From Apodemus sylvaticus (lineage: Eukaryota; Chordata; Mammalia; Rodentia; Muridae), in NCBI RefSeq assembly GCF_947179515.1, contig NC_067476.1:59423300-59487299 (forward strand): a stretch of 64,000 nt of DNA, given 5' to 3'. Under the pieces are notes generated by a model. That model did not search any database. It was not told where the DNA came from and saw only the letters and a list, made by a program, of their open reading frames with translations. Of this stretch, positions 10,927 through 22,010 are shown in pieces. How positions within the stretch are numbered: position 1 is the first letter of the stretch; every line of letters begins with the position of its first letter. Made by a program: the position numbers and the translations under genes.

Positions 10927-12669
10927 TGATTGTGAAGGCACGATCACCTCTCTTCACCAAACATAGCTGTGTTAGGTTCTATAGGAGAATATAACCAAGA
11001 AAGTCCATGCACATTCACAAACACACACCATACATATGAGTATATGTGATATATGTGTATTTATGTATGTGTGTATATAATTGTACAAGTACGCTCATTA
11101 TCTATTATATTGTCTGGCAGATTGGAAGCAGTGTGCTCCTCTTTATGCTGGAGAACTAGAAACCTGGCAACTGATTAGTACCAGAAGCTGAATGCCTCAG
11201 AACAAATGGGAGCAATGGTGCAGTTCCAGTGGGAAGCTGAAGGCCTGGAAAAATCCCTGGATGATCCTGCAGAGAGGGCCAAAAGTGGGGGGGGGGGGAC
11301 TAATGATCAAGGGAAAGAGTGATAGCGGTGTGATTAGGAAGAAGGGGGTTTTATCCACTGGCTTATCTTCTTCAGTTTTCTTTCACCCATCCTATGCAGT
11401 CTATTAGACAGTGTTACAAACATTCAGAGTGAGTGTCTCCCCCTCAATTGATTTTCCAAACACCATCAGTCTTCTATTTGAACACCCTCACAGACATACT
11501 TAGAAGTGTGCTTTACTAATCTAGGTGTCTCTCAGACCAGTCAGTTTGATAACCAAGATTAAACATCACAACAGTCAAGTGGGAAGGCTCAGAATCTCCA
11601 AGTTTAATGGATCAGAGAAACAGGTGTAGCCATCTTGGTATCTGGAGGTTTGCAGCCCTGTGCATAGTTAGAAGAAGGAAAGTTTAGGCTTACAAGTTTC
11701 ATTATCAAACAGGATCATATTGCAAATACTTAAGTAATCTTATCCTTGCTTGTAGTGTTTACTAGGTCACATTGTTTTATATTTCTAATGGACAAATATG
11801 ATTCTCAATCTTTAGTGAAAAATATGCAAGTCAACATGCATTTTATCTGGATTCTAGATTGTACATGAAGGACAAGATATGAAGGTAGAGTGGTAAGCTC
11901 ATTTACAATGAACCATCAGACATATTAACAATGATACCAGATTTCACTTTGAAGACTGAGGGGGAACAAATGTAGGAAAAAGAGAAGCATGTGAACAAGG
12001 ATGGAATGAGAGGGGTCTATTAGCATCAAACATCTAATTATCTCTGGATCCTGGTCTGCATTGTAACATCCTATAGCAAGAGTTATGCTTAGATAGAACA
12101 AATCTGCTTTAAAACTACTGTGCTCTACTTGGTACATTAAAATATGTTTATTGTATGGATCCTGTAAATGTTAGTATATGCATTTACCAATTGAAATATT
12201 TCTTCAGGTGTCATGTATTGCATAGATTTTTACACTCCATAAATATCACCAGGCTTCACAAACATATACATTTAAATAAAATGGTCCTATAAGATTGTAG
12301 TAGATCTGAAGAATTTCTACTATGAAGTGACTTAATAGTCATTGTATCATTGTGGTGCAATATATGATTCAAATATTTGAGGTGCTCCTGCTGTAACAAA
12401 CCTACTTTACTACCAGTCATAAAAGTTTAGTATGTAAAATTACATAGAGCACAGCACATGAATTTGAGTGAGAATAAATGATTATTAATAGCACACAAAT
12501 CTATATGCTATATTTTTGCTGGTTTATAATGTGTTCTTTCTATTTATAAAAGCATGTTTGCAGAGAAGTATGATATGTTGTACATTCTGGAGTCCAAACA
12601 TACATTTTGTGTTGGTAATTTCTCTTTATTACATCAATGTCAGTTTGAATGATTGATCTTTTTTTATTG

Positions 12670-13195
12670 AAAAGGGAAGTAAAACACTTTATGATAAAAT
12701 TAAAGACTTACATGGAAAATATTTCAGATAAAGTAGAAGAGATATATAGAAATATAAGTTAAAATTAAAGATTATCATGGAAATTATACAGATAAAATGA
12801 TAGGCATAAAGATAATTCTAAGTTGATTAAAGGTGGAATTATAAACATTTTCAGATAAAATTAAAGATTTACATGCAAAATATTTCTGGAAAAATTCAAG
12901 AAATACATAGACAAACATGTTAAAATTGACTATTTCATGGAAAATTTTACATATAAAATGGTAAATATAAACTTTCTAAATTAATTGAAGGTGGAATTAG
13001 AAACATTTGTGAAAAAAATCAAAGATTTACATTGAAAACATTTCTGATAAAATAGAGGAAATATATAGAAAGACATATTAAAATTGATGATTATCATGAA
13101 AAATAATGCAGATAAAATGGTAGACATAAAAAATTACTAAATTAATTAAAATGGGAATTATAAACATTTTCTGATAAAATTGAAGATTTACATGA
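12670..13195. repeat. AT-rich tandem repeat, unit about 160 bp, right arm
   Basis: Mirror of the array at 4551-5075, with the landmark read in reverse complement (taaaattaaagatttacatg). It lies directly beside the 3'-truncated L1 fragment in this arm too. The shared arrangement shows the array and L1 were joined before the duplication. Confidence 0.85.
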
Positions 13196-13199
13196 GAAA

Positions 13200-14700
13200 T
13201 ATTTCTGTTAGTCTATATCTTTTTACTGGAGAGCTGAGTCCATTGTTAAGAGATATTTAAGGAATAGTGATTGTTTCTTTCTATTATTTTTGATGTTATT
13301 TTTATGTTTGTGTGGGTATCTTCTTTTGGGTTTGTTGGAAGAAGATTACTTTCTTGCTTTTTCTATGGTGTAGTTTCCCTCCATGTGCTGGCATTTTCCA
13401 TCAATTATCCTTTGTAGGGCTGGGTTTGTGGACAGATATTGTGTAAATTTGGTTTTACATTGGGATATCTTGATTTCTCCATCTATGATGATTGAGAGTT
13501 TTGCTGTGTATAGTAGCCTGGGCTGGCATTTGTGTTCTCTTAGGGTCTGTATGAGTTCTACCCAGGATCTTCTAGCTTTCATTGTCTCTAGTGAGAAGTC
13601 TGGTGTAATTCTGATAGGTCTGCCTTTATAAGTTACTTGCCCTTTTCCCCTTACTGCTTTTAATATTCTTTCTTTGTTTAGTGAATTTGGTGTTTTGATT
13701 ATTTTGTGCTGGAAGGAGTTTCTGTTCTGGTCCAGTCTGTTTGGAGTTCTGAAGGTTTCTTGTATGTTCACGGGCATCTCTTTCTCTAGGTAAAGGAAGT
13801 TTTGTTCTATAATTTTTTGAAGATATTACTGGCCCCTTAAGTTGGAAATCTTTTCTCTCCTCTATACCTTTAATCCTTAGATTTGGTCTTCTCATTGTGT
13901 CCTGGCGTTCCTGGATGTTTTGGGTTACCAGTTTTATGCATTTTGCATTTTCATTGACTGTTGAGTCAATGTTTTCTATGGTATCTTCAGCACCTGAGGT
14001 TCTTTCTTCTATCTCTTATATTCTGTTGTTGATGCTTGCATTATGACTCCTGAATTCTTTCCAAGGTTTTCTATCTCCAGGGATGACTCACTTTGTGATT
14101 TCTTTATTGTTTCTACTTCCACTTTTAGATCCTGGATGGTTTTGTTCAGTTCCTTCACTTGATTGTTTGTGTTTTCCTGTAATTCTTTAAGGGATTTTTG
14201 TCTTTCTTCTTTAAGGGGTTCTGCCTGTTTACCCATGATCTCCTGTGTTTATTTAAGGGATTTTTGTGTTTACTTTAAGGGCTTTTACCTGCTGACTGAT
14301 ATTCTCCTGTATTTCTATAAGGGAGATATTTAAGTCTTTCTTGAAGCCCTCTATCAGCATCATGAGATATGATTTTAAATCCATCTCTTGCTTTTCTGGT
14401 ATGTTGGAGTATCCAGGACTTGCTGTGGTGGGAGAACTGGGTTCTGATATTGCCATGTGGCATTGGTTTCTGTTGGTAGAATTCTTGCATTTGCCTTTTG
14501 CCATCTGGTTATCTCTTGTGCTAGTTGGTATTGTTGTCTCTGGCTGGAGTTTGTTCCTCCAGTGGGCCTGTAAGCCTATGCCCTTACTCCTCTGAGCTCA
14601 GAAATGAAAGCACTGCTGGGAGATCACTCTGTCCTGGCAGGCTGCGCACAGAAGGTTGTGGAGTTTCCCCACTCCCTGGTGCAAATGGCGGCAGGAAGAT
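13200..14700 (-). mobile_element. L1 5' fragment, right arm
   Basis: Mirror of 3040-4540: 5' UTR tail, ORF1 and inter-ORF spacer in antisense. It ends against the AT-rich array at about 13200. It differs from the left copy by only a few substitutions and small indels. Confidence 0.85.
13346..14504 (-). pseudogene. L1 ORF1p remnant, right arm
   Basis: The counterpart of the left-arm ORF1 remnant. The frame starts at 14504 (MAKGK) and is again split (14504-14253, 14236-14009, 13895-13626 and 13777-13346). It keeps the coiled-coil segment and the C-terminal RNA-binding segment (VTYKGRPIRITPDFS). Small differences from the left copy, such as PMNIQEAF versus PVNIQETF, record divergence since duplication. 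Not functional. Confidence 0.87.
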
Positions 14701-15109
14701 TCTGAATGACTGATCTTAACTTTGCAGGTTGGACTGAATATACTCTTAGATGCTTTCAAAATGATTAAATCACCTAAGGATTTATTGCTCAGAACACATC
14801 CCACTACTGAGTATAACACAAATGTAAATATTGACACTCCATGATTATTTTATTTTTTTATATTTTTTTATTCGATATAATTTATTTACATTTCAAATGA
14901 TTTCCCCTTTTCTAGCCCCCCCACTCCCCGAAAGTCCCGTAAGCCCCCTTCTCTTCCCCTGTCCTCCCACCCACCCCTTCCCACTTCCCCGTTCTGGTTT
15001 TGCCGAATACTGTTTCACTGAGTCTTTCCAGAACCAGGGGCCACTCCTCCTTTCTTCTTGTACCTCATTTGATGTGTGGATTATGTTTTGGGTATTTCAG
15101 TTTTCTAGG

Positions 15110-18100
15110 TTAATATCCACTTATTAGTGAGTGCATACCATGATTCATCTTTTGAGTCTGGGTTACCTCACTTAGTATGATGTTCTCTAGCTCCATCCAT
15201 TTGCCTAAGAATTTTATGAATTCATTGTTTCTAATGGCTGAATAGTACTCCATTGTGTAGATATACCACATTTTTTGCATCCACTCTTCTGTTGAGGGAT
15301 ACCTGGGTTCTTTCCAGCATCTGGCAATTATAAATAGGGCTGCTATGAACATAGTAGAGCATGTATCCTTATTACATGGTGGGGAATCCTCTGGATATAT
15401 GCCCAGGAGTGGTATAGCAGGATCTTCTGGAAGTGAGGTGCCCAATTTTCGGAGGAACCGCCAGACTGATTTCCAGAGTGGTTGTACCAATTTGCAACCC
15501 CACCAGCAGTGGAGGAGTGTTCCTCTTTCTCCACACCCTCTCCAACACCTGCTGTCTCCTGAATTTTTAATCTTAGCCATTCTGACTGGTGTAAGATGAA
15601 ATCTTAGGGTTGTTTTGATTTGCATTTCCCTAATGACTAATGAAGTTGAGCATTTTTTAAGATGCTTCTCCACCATCTGAAGTTATTCAGGTGAGAATTC
15701 TTTGTTTAACTCTGTACCCCCATTTTTTAATAGGGTTGTTCGGTTTTCTGGAGTCTAACTTCTTGAGTTCTTTATATATATTGGATATTAGCCCTCTATC
15801 TGATGTAGGATTGGTGAAGATTTTTTCCCAATTTGTTGGTTGCCGATCTGTCCTCTTGATGGTGTCCTTTGCCTTACAGAAACTCTGTAACCTTATGAGG
15901 TCCCATTTGTCCATTCTTGCTCTTAGAGCATACGCTATTGGTGTTCTGTTCAGAAACTTTCTCCCTGTACCGATGTCCTCAAGGGTCTTCCCCAGTTTCT
16001 TTTCTATTAGCTTCAGAGTGTCTGGCTTTATGTGGAGGTCCTTGATCCATTTGGATTTGAGCTTAGTACAAGGAGACAAGGATGGATCAATTCGCATTCT
16101 TCTGCATGCTGACTTCCAGTTGAACCAGCACCATTTGTTGAAAAGGCTATCTTTTTTCCATTGGATGTTTTCAGCCTCTTTGTCGAGGATCAAGTGGCCA
16201 TAGGTGTGTGGGTTCATTTCTGGATCTTCAATCCTGTTCCATTGATCCTCCTGCCTGTCACTGTTCCAATACCATGCAGTTTTTAACACTATTGCTCTGT
16301 AGTATTGCTTGAGGTCAGGGATACCGATTCCCCCAGATTTTCTTTTGTTACTGAAAATAGTTTTAGCTATCCTGGGTTTCTTGTTGTTCCAGATGAATTT
16401 GATAATTGCTCTTTCTAACTCTGTGAAGAATTGAGTTGGTATTTTGATGGGTATTGCATTGAATCTGTATATTGCTTTTGGCAAAATGGCCATTTTAACT
16501 ATATTGATTCTACCGATCCATGAGCATGGGACGTTTTCCCATTTTTTGAGGTCTTCTTCCATTTCCTTCTTCAGAGTCTTGAAGTTCTTGTCATACAGAT
16601 CTTTCACATGTTTGGTAAGAGTCACCCCAAGATACTTTATACTGTTTGTGGCTATTGTGAAGGGGGTCATTTCCCTAATTTCTTTCTCAGTCTGCTTATC
16701 CTTTGAGTATAGGAAGGCCACTGATTTGCTTGAGTTGATTTTATAACCTGCCACTTTGCTGAAGTTGTTTATCAGCTGTAGGAGCTCTCTAGTGGAGTTC
16801 TTTGGGTCACTTAGGTAGACGATCATGTCGTCTGCAAATAATGATAGTTTGACTTCTTCCTTTCCAATTTGTATCCCTTTGGCCTCCTTATGTTGTCGAA
16901 TTGCCCGAGCTAGTACCTCAAGTACAATATTGAAAAGATAAGGAGAAAGGGGGCAGCCTTGTCTGGTCCCTGATTTCAGTGGGATTGCTTCAAGTTTCTC
17001 TCCATTTAGTTTGATGCTGGCTACCGGTTTGCTGTATATTGCTTTTACTATGTTTAGGTATGGCCTTGAATTCCTGTTCTCTCCAAGACTTTAAGCATGA
17101 AAGGATGCTGAATTTTGTCAAATGCTTTTTCAGCATCCAATGAAATGACCATGTGTTTTTTTTCTTTGAGTTTGTTTATGTAGTGGATTGTATTGATGGA
17201 TTTCCGTATATTGAACCAACCCTGCATTCCCGGGATAAAGCCTACTTGACCATGGTGGATGATCGTTTTGATGTGTTCTTGGATTCGGTTTGCAAGAATT
17301 TTATTGAGTATTTTTGCATCGATGTTCATGAGGGAAATTGGTCTGAAGTTCTCTTTCTTTGTTGGATCTTTGTGTGGCTTTGGTATCAGCGTAATTGTGG
17401 CTTCGTAGAAGGAATTGGGTAGTGTTCCTTCTGTTTCTATTTTGTGGAATAGTTTGAAGAGTATTGGTGTTAACTCTTCTTTGAAGGTCTGGTAGAATTC
17501 TGCACTGAAACCATCTGGTCCTGTGCTTTTTTTGGTTGGAAGACTTTCTATGACTCCTTCTATTTCTTTAGACTTTATGGGACTGTTTAGATGGTCTAGT
17601 TGGTCCTGATTTAATTTTGGTATTTGGTATCTGTCAAGGAAATTGTCCATTTCCTCCAGATTCTCCAGTTGTGTTGAGTACAGGCTCTTGTAGTAGGATC
17701 TGATGATTTTTTGGATTTCCTCAGTTTCCGTTGTTATATCTCCCTTTTCATTTCTAAGTTTGTTAATTTGGATACTTTCTCTGTGCCCTTTGGTCAGTCT
17801 GGCTAAGGGTTTATCTATCTTGTTGATTTTCTCAAAGAACCAGCTCCTGGTTTTGTTGATTTTTTGTATGATTCTCTTTGTTTCTACTTGATTGATTTCG
17901 ACCCTGAGTTTGATGATTTCCTGCCTTCTACTCCTCCTGGGTGAAATAGCTTCTTTTTGTTCTAGGGCTTTCAGGTGTGTCATTAAGCTGGTAATGTATG
18001 CTCTCTCCGTTTTCTTTTTGGAGGCACTCAGGGCTATGAGTTTTCCTCTTAGCACTGCTTTCATTGTGTCCCATAGATTTGGGTATGTTGTGTTTTCATT

Positions 18101-18934
18101 TTCATTGTGTTCTAAAAAGTCTTTAATTTCTTTCTTTATTTCTTCCTTGACCAAGGTATCATTGAGTAGAGTATTGTTCAATTTCCACGTGTATGTGGGT
18201 TTTCTGTTGTTTCTGTTGCTATTGAAAACCACTTTTACTCCATAGTGATCAGATAGGAGGCATGGGATTAGTTCTATCTTCTTATATTTGTTGAGGTCTG
18301 TCTTGTGACCAATTATATGGTCGATATTGGAGAAGGTACCATGAGGTGCTGAAAAAAAGGTATATTCTTTTGTTTTAGGATAGAATGTTCTATATATATC
18401 TGTTAAATCTAATTGGTCCAAAGCTTCAATTAGTTTCATTGTGTCCTTGTTTAGTTTCTGTTTTCCTGATCGGTCCATTGAGGAAAGTGCAGTGTTGAAG
18501 CCACCCACAATTATTGTGTTAGGTGTAATGTGTGCTTTGAGTTTTAATAAAGTTTCTTTTATGAAAGAGGGTGCCCTTGCATTTGGAGCACAGATGTTCA
18601 GGATTGAGAGTTCTTCTTGTTGTATTTTTCCTTTGACCAGCAAGAAGTGTCCCTCAGAGTCTCTTTTGATGACTTTGGGTTGAAAGTCAATTTTATCTGA
18701 TATTAAAATGGCTACTCCAGCTTGTTTCCTGAGACCATTTGCTTGTAAAATTGTCTTCCAGCCTTTTACTCTAAGGTAGTGTTTGTCTTTGACCCTGAGG
18801 TGTGTTTCCTGTAAGCAGCAAAATGTAGGGTCCTGTTTACGTATCCAGTCAGTTAGTCTGTGTCTTTTTATTGGAGCATTAAGTCCATTGATGTTAAGAG
18901 ATATTAAGGAATAGTGATTGTTACTTCCTATCAT
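15110..18934 (-). pseudogene. L1 ORF2p (endonuclease-reverse transcriptase), frameshifted
   Basis: ORF2p nicks target DNA and reverse-transcribes L1 RNA. Open blocks are 18934-17054 (626 codons), the next block down to 15687, and 15676-15110. Together they span the usual length of about 1,275 residues. The first block is the endonuclease plus the start of the RT; N14, E43, N147, D205, D229 and H230 are visible, but the active-site positions 115 and 145 are Cys and Gly instead of the family's Tyr and Asp. A one-base loss near 17062 breaks the RT. The second block keeps RT signatures (SGTRQGCPLSP, FADD codons at 16827-16838). An extra C at 15717-15721 breaks the frame again before the C-terminal cysteine motif (CWRGCGERGTLLHCWWGC). 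The copy is dead. Confidence 0.93.
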
Positions 18935-18993
18935 TTTTGACGTTATTTTTTAAATTTGATTGGTTAACTTCTTTTGGGTTTGAGGAAAGGTTA

Positions 18994-20015
18994 CTATCTT
19001 GCTTTTTCCAGGGTGAAGTTTACCTCCTTGTATTGGTGTTGTCCTCCTATTATCCTTTTAGGGCTGGGTTTGTGGATAGATATTGGGTAAACTTGGTTTT
19101 GTCGTGAAATATCTTAGTTTCTCCATCTATGGTGATTGAGAGTTTTGCTGGATATAATAGTTTTAGTTGGCATTTGTGTTGTCTTAGAGTCTGCCCAGGA
19201 CCTTCTAGCCTTCATAGTCTCAGGTGAAAAGTCTGCTGTGATTCTGATAGGTCTTCCTTTATATGTTACTTGGCCTTTTTCTCTTACTGCCTTTAATATT
19301 CTTTCTTTGTTTAGAACATTTGGTGTTTTGATTATTATGTGACAGGAAGTATTTCTGTTCTGGTCCAGACTGTTTGGAGTTCTGTAGGCTTCTTGTATAT
19401 TCATGGGCATCTCTCTCTTTAGGTTAGGGAAGTTTTCTTCCATAATTTTATTGAAGATATTTGCTGGCCCTTTAAGTTGTAAATCTTCACTCTCATCTAT
19501 GCCTATAATCCTTAGGTTTGGTCTTCTCATTGTGTCCTGGATTTCCTGGATATTTTGGGTTACAAGCTTTTTGCATTTTGCATTTTTTTAACTGTTGAGT
19601 CCATGGTTTCTATGGAATCTTCAGCATCTGAGATTCTTTCTTCTATTTCTTGTATTCTGTTGTTGATATTTGCATCTCTGTCCCCTGATTTCTTCCCAAG
19701 GCTTTCTATCTCCAAAGTTGTCTCCCTTTGAGTTTTCTTAGTTGTTTCTACTTCTGATTTTAGATCCTGGATAGTTTTGCTTAGCTCCTTCACTTGCTTG
19801 TTTGTGCTTTCCTGTAATTCTTTAAGAGATTTTTGTGTTTCCTCTTTCATGACCTCAGCCTGGTGACCAAAGTTCTCCTGTATTTCTTTAAGTGATTTTT
19901 GCGTTTCCTCCTTGTTGGCTTTTATACTCTCTTGGATTTCTTTCAATGATTTTTGTGTTTCCCTAGTAAGGGCTTCTAACTTTTGATCCATTTTCTCCTG
20001 AATTTCTTTAAGTAT
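18994..20015 (-). pseudogene. L1 ORF1p, lacking its N-terminus
   Basis: The antisense portion of ORF1 of the twin-primed L1. It begins at the inversion junction inside the coiled coil, so the first dozens of codons are missing; about ten of them are on the plus strand at 20760-20789. The coiled coil holds three copies of a block ETQKSLKE(I/L)QE spaced 18 and 22 residues apart, an internal expansion known to vary among rodent L1s. Downstream come MRRPNLRIIGID, the RNA-binding segment VTYKGRPIRITADFS and MKARRSW. A frameshift near 19180 disrupts the last 60 or so codons. The stop is at 18994-18996. Confidence 0.9.
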
Positions 20016-20759
20016 GTCTCAGACGGTCAGGCCCTGGACTGCCCCCAGGCCCTGGGCTGCTGGGTGGGCCATCTGTGTGCCGACCCGGCCAGGAGGTTGT
20101 TTATCCGGGCCCGTTTGTGCACCACCGCCATTTTGCCTACGGGAAGCCAGAGAGACCTAGCAGGCAAAACCAAACCAGCAACCAGGCATAGCCCGAGGCG
20201 GACATAGCAGGGGTCTCAGACGGTCAGGCCCTGGACTGTCCCCAGGCTCTGGGCTGCTTGTTGGGCCATCTGTGTGCTGACCCAGCCAGGAGGTTGTTAG
20301 CCCAGCAGACTCTCCCAGCACTCTCAGGGAGCTCGCGCATGCCACCATCCTAGCCACCTGACAGACCCAATTAACACTCACAGCTGAGGGGAACTTTGCT
20401 CCGACATTGGCCTGCCAGGCATTTGCCTAGACTCAGGGCCTGATCAGCTAGGCTAGCCTTGTGTGCACCAACCCCTTTGGGAGTTCTGCTGCCCAGCAGA
20501 GAGATCAGCATGCAGAAAAGGTCCCTGCAGCATACAGCCTCAGCACTCCCTGAAGGAGCAAACAGGCACCTTCTGGCTCACAGACATAATCTGGGGTAAA
20601 GAACACTAGGGCTGCAAGGGCACCCAAGAGGAGGAAAGCACATCAGCAATCTGCAACAGGGGAAACCCTGCCCTCCAGTGTTGCAGAAATAGCCCTAGAG
20701 CCTCTCAGGAGGCTGAAACACCAGCCGGAGACAAGACCAATTAGCTCCAGAGAACAAGA
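20016..20759 (+). promoter_or_regulatory. L1 5' UTR (internal promoter region), inverted
   Basis: GC-rich sense-strand L1 5' UTR directly upstream of the ORF1 start at 20760. In intact L1s this region carries the internal RNA polymerase II promoter. Here it points right, out of the element into the outer arm, because of the inversion. The block gtctcagacggtcaggccct begins at 20016 and again at 20213, so a first unit of 197 bp is followed by a second that matches for about 85 bp before diverging. This is monomer-like organisation. Promoter activity is inferred, not seen. Confidence 0.75.
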
Positions 20760-20789
20760 TGGCAAAGGGCAAACGCAGGAACGTTACTA

Positions 20790-21430
20790 CAGTACTTCAC
20801 CTGGGCAGCACAACAGAGCTGGCCCTGCTGGTGTGGGTACAGGTGAGCTGGCCTGGAGGGCACGAGATGAGGAGAGCTGGCTCTGTCCTCTGCTGGCTGT
20901 GGCATGGGGTGAGCTATCCAGGGCAGTGCTAGAGTGCCTCCCTTAGTGGTGTGGGTGTTCAAGAGTTGGCAGGATAACCACCTTAGCTATCACCCAGGCC
21001 CAGATCCAGAGTTGGCCCATCCCAACATCTATACCATCAATGAACTGCTGGAGCATATGAAGGGACTGGTCCTACTATTCTAAAAAATATAAGATCTTCA
21101 TGACACAGGACAACAGCAGGATATCTGAGAGGAGTCTCTGTATTGATTGTGTAGTAGAAACTAGAGGAGGATCCAGTTTTGATTGTGTAGTAGAAACTAG
21201 AGGCCCTGAACCAAACCATTGACTCATTGTAATGAACATATGAAAGAAAAGAAGTGTGGATAAAAGGGTATACATTGGGACACACTGTCACACATGAAAA
21301 CTTCCACAACAAGAATTTTTTCTTTTGGTGAGAAGATAAGAAAGGACAGAGAAATGATTAGGATTGAGGTACAAGATGTGAAATTCACAAAGAATCAATA
21401 ATAAATTTTAAAAACTAAATAGATAAAAAG
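20790..21430 (+). mobile_element. Old murid L1 (Lx-type) 3' UTR, right arm
   Basis: Mirror of 1085-1723, including the doubled 36-bp unit (about 21129-21200). It is in sense on this strand and is truncated at the L1 junction. Confidence 0.68.
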
Positions 21431-21619
21431 GACATCGGCTCTTTTTTCTTTCATTATGCAATTATAAAATGCATTTTAAAGGATATATAAACCAATCAAG
21501 TTTCCAAAATATTGCAGGAATTTGTGTCTTTATTTTGTGTTTTATATAAATTATAAACATTAAGTGTTGTCTAGAATATTTATTTTTCCAATTAAATGTA
21601 AAATTTCTAGGCAGTATTA

Positions 21620-21854
21620 TAATATTAGTACTTGGGAAGTGAGGCAGGAGGGTCCACAGACTTGAGGCTGGCCTCGGTTACAGGATGACTTTTTTCTAGT
21701 CTGGAATGCAGAGTTAGACCTGTTTCAAAATACAAACAGAAAAACTTTTGCAAAGCATAATTGTGTATACCAAGAACCCCAACACTCTGACCTCCAGGCA
21801 TATATCTACACATGGAAGCACACCTACGTGCACATGTGCACACTCAAATGCACA

Positions 21855-21907
<53 letters not shown>

Positions 21908-22010
21908 CATACAAAATTAAAAAAAACACCCCTAATCTATATAAGATTATCTTCTACAAGGTTAAAGAGTACCCTGGGCTACATAGTGAGACCCTGTCTG
22001 AAAACAAACT
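21620..22010 (+). mobile_element. Degenerate B1/B3-type SINE remnants (right arm)
   Basis: Mirror of 548-890. The CA-rich tail here has expanded into a pure microsatellite, while the left copy has only a few GT units. Confidence 0.5.
21856..21900. repeat. (CA)n microsatellite, arm-specific expansion
   Basis: A pure run of 22 CA units followed by gcacacacat. The left arm at the mirrored position (about 641-660) has only about four GT units. The 44-bp shift between mirrored coordinates on the two sides of this site matches the expansion. Confidence 0.95.

Larger units (their letters stand above)
10927..14850. repeat. Right arm of large inverted duplication, inner block
   Basis: Mirror of 2891-6817. 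The outer end at 14850 is the exact 3' junction of a young L1 whose T-tract follows. The inner end at 10927 is fused to L1 ORF2 sequence. The same internal elements appear in opposite orientation: L1 5' fragment on the minus strand, AT-rich tandem repeat, and unique sequence. Both arms share the decay of the ORF1 remnant, so the L1 fragment was already broken when the duplication formed. Confidence 0.97.
14851..20789 (-). mobile_element. Young, nearly full-length, twin-primed L1 in the right arm
   Basis: A 5.9-kb non-LTR retrotransposon. 14851-20015 is L1 in antisense: T-tract, 3' UTR, ORF2 and most of ORF1. 20016-20789 is L1 in sense: 5' UTR then the first ten or so codons of ORF1 (ATG at 20760). 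This inverted 5' end is the hallmark of twin priming; ORF1 codons between the two pieces were lost. The 5' junction has 2 bp of microhomology with the arm. There is no target-site duplication; instead 1,165 bp of the arm present on the left is missing. Only two frameshifts in ORF2 and strong similarity to the insertion at 58008-59070 indicate a recent subfamily. Confidence 0.93.
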
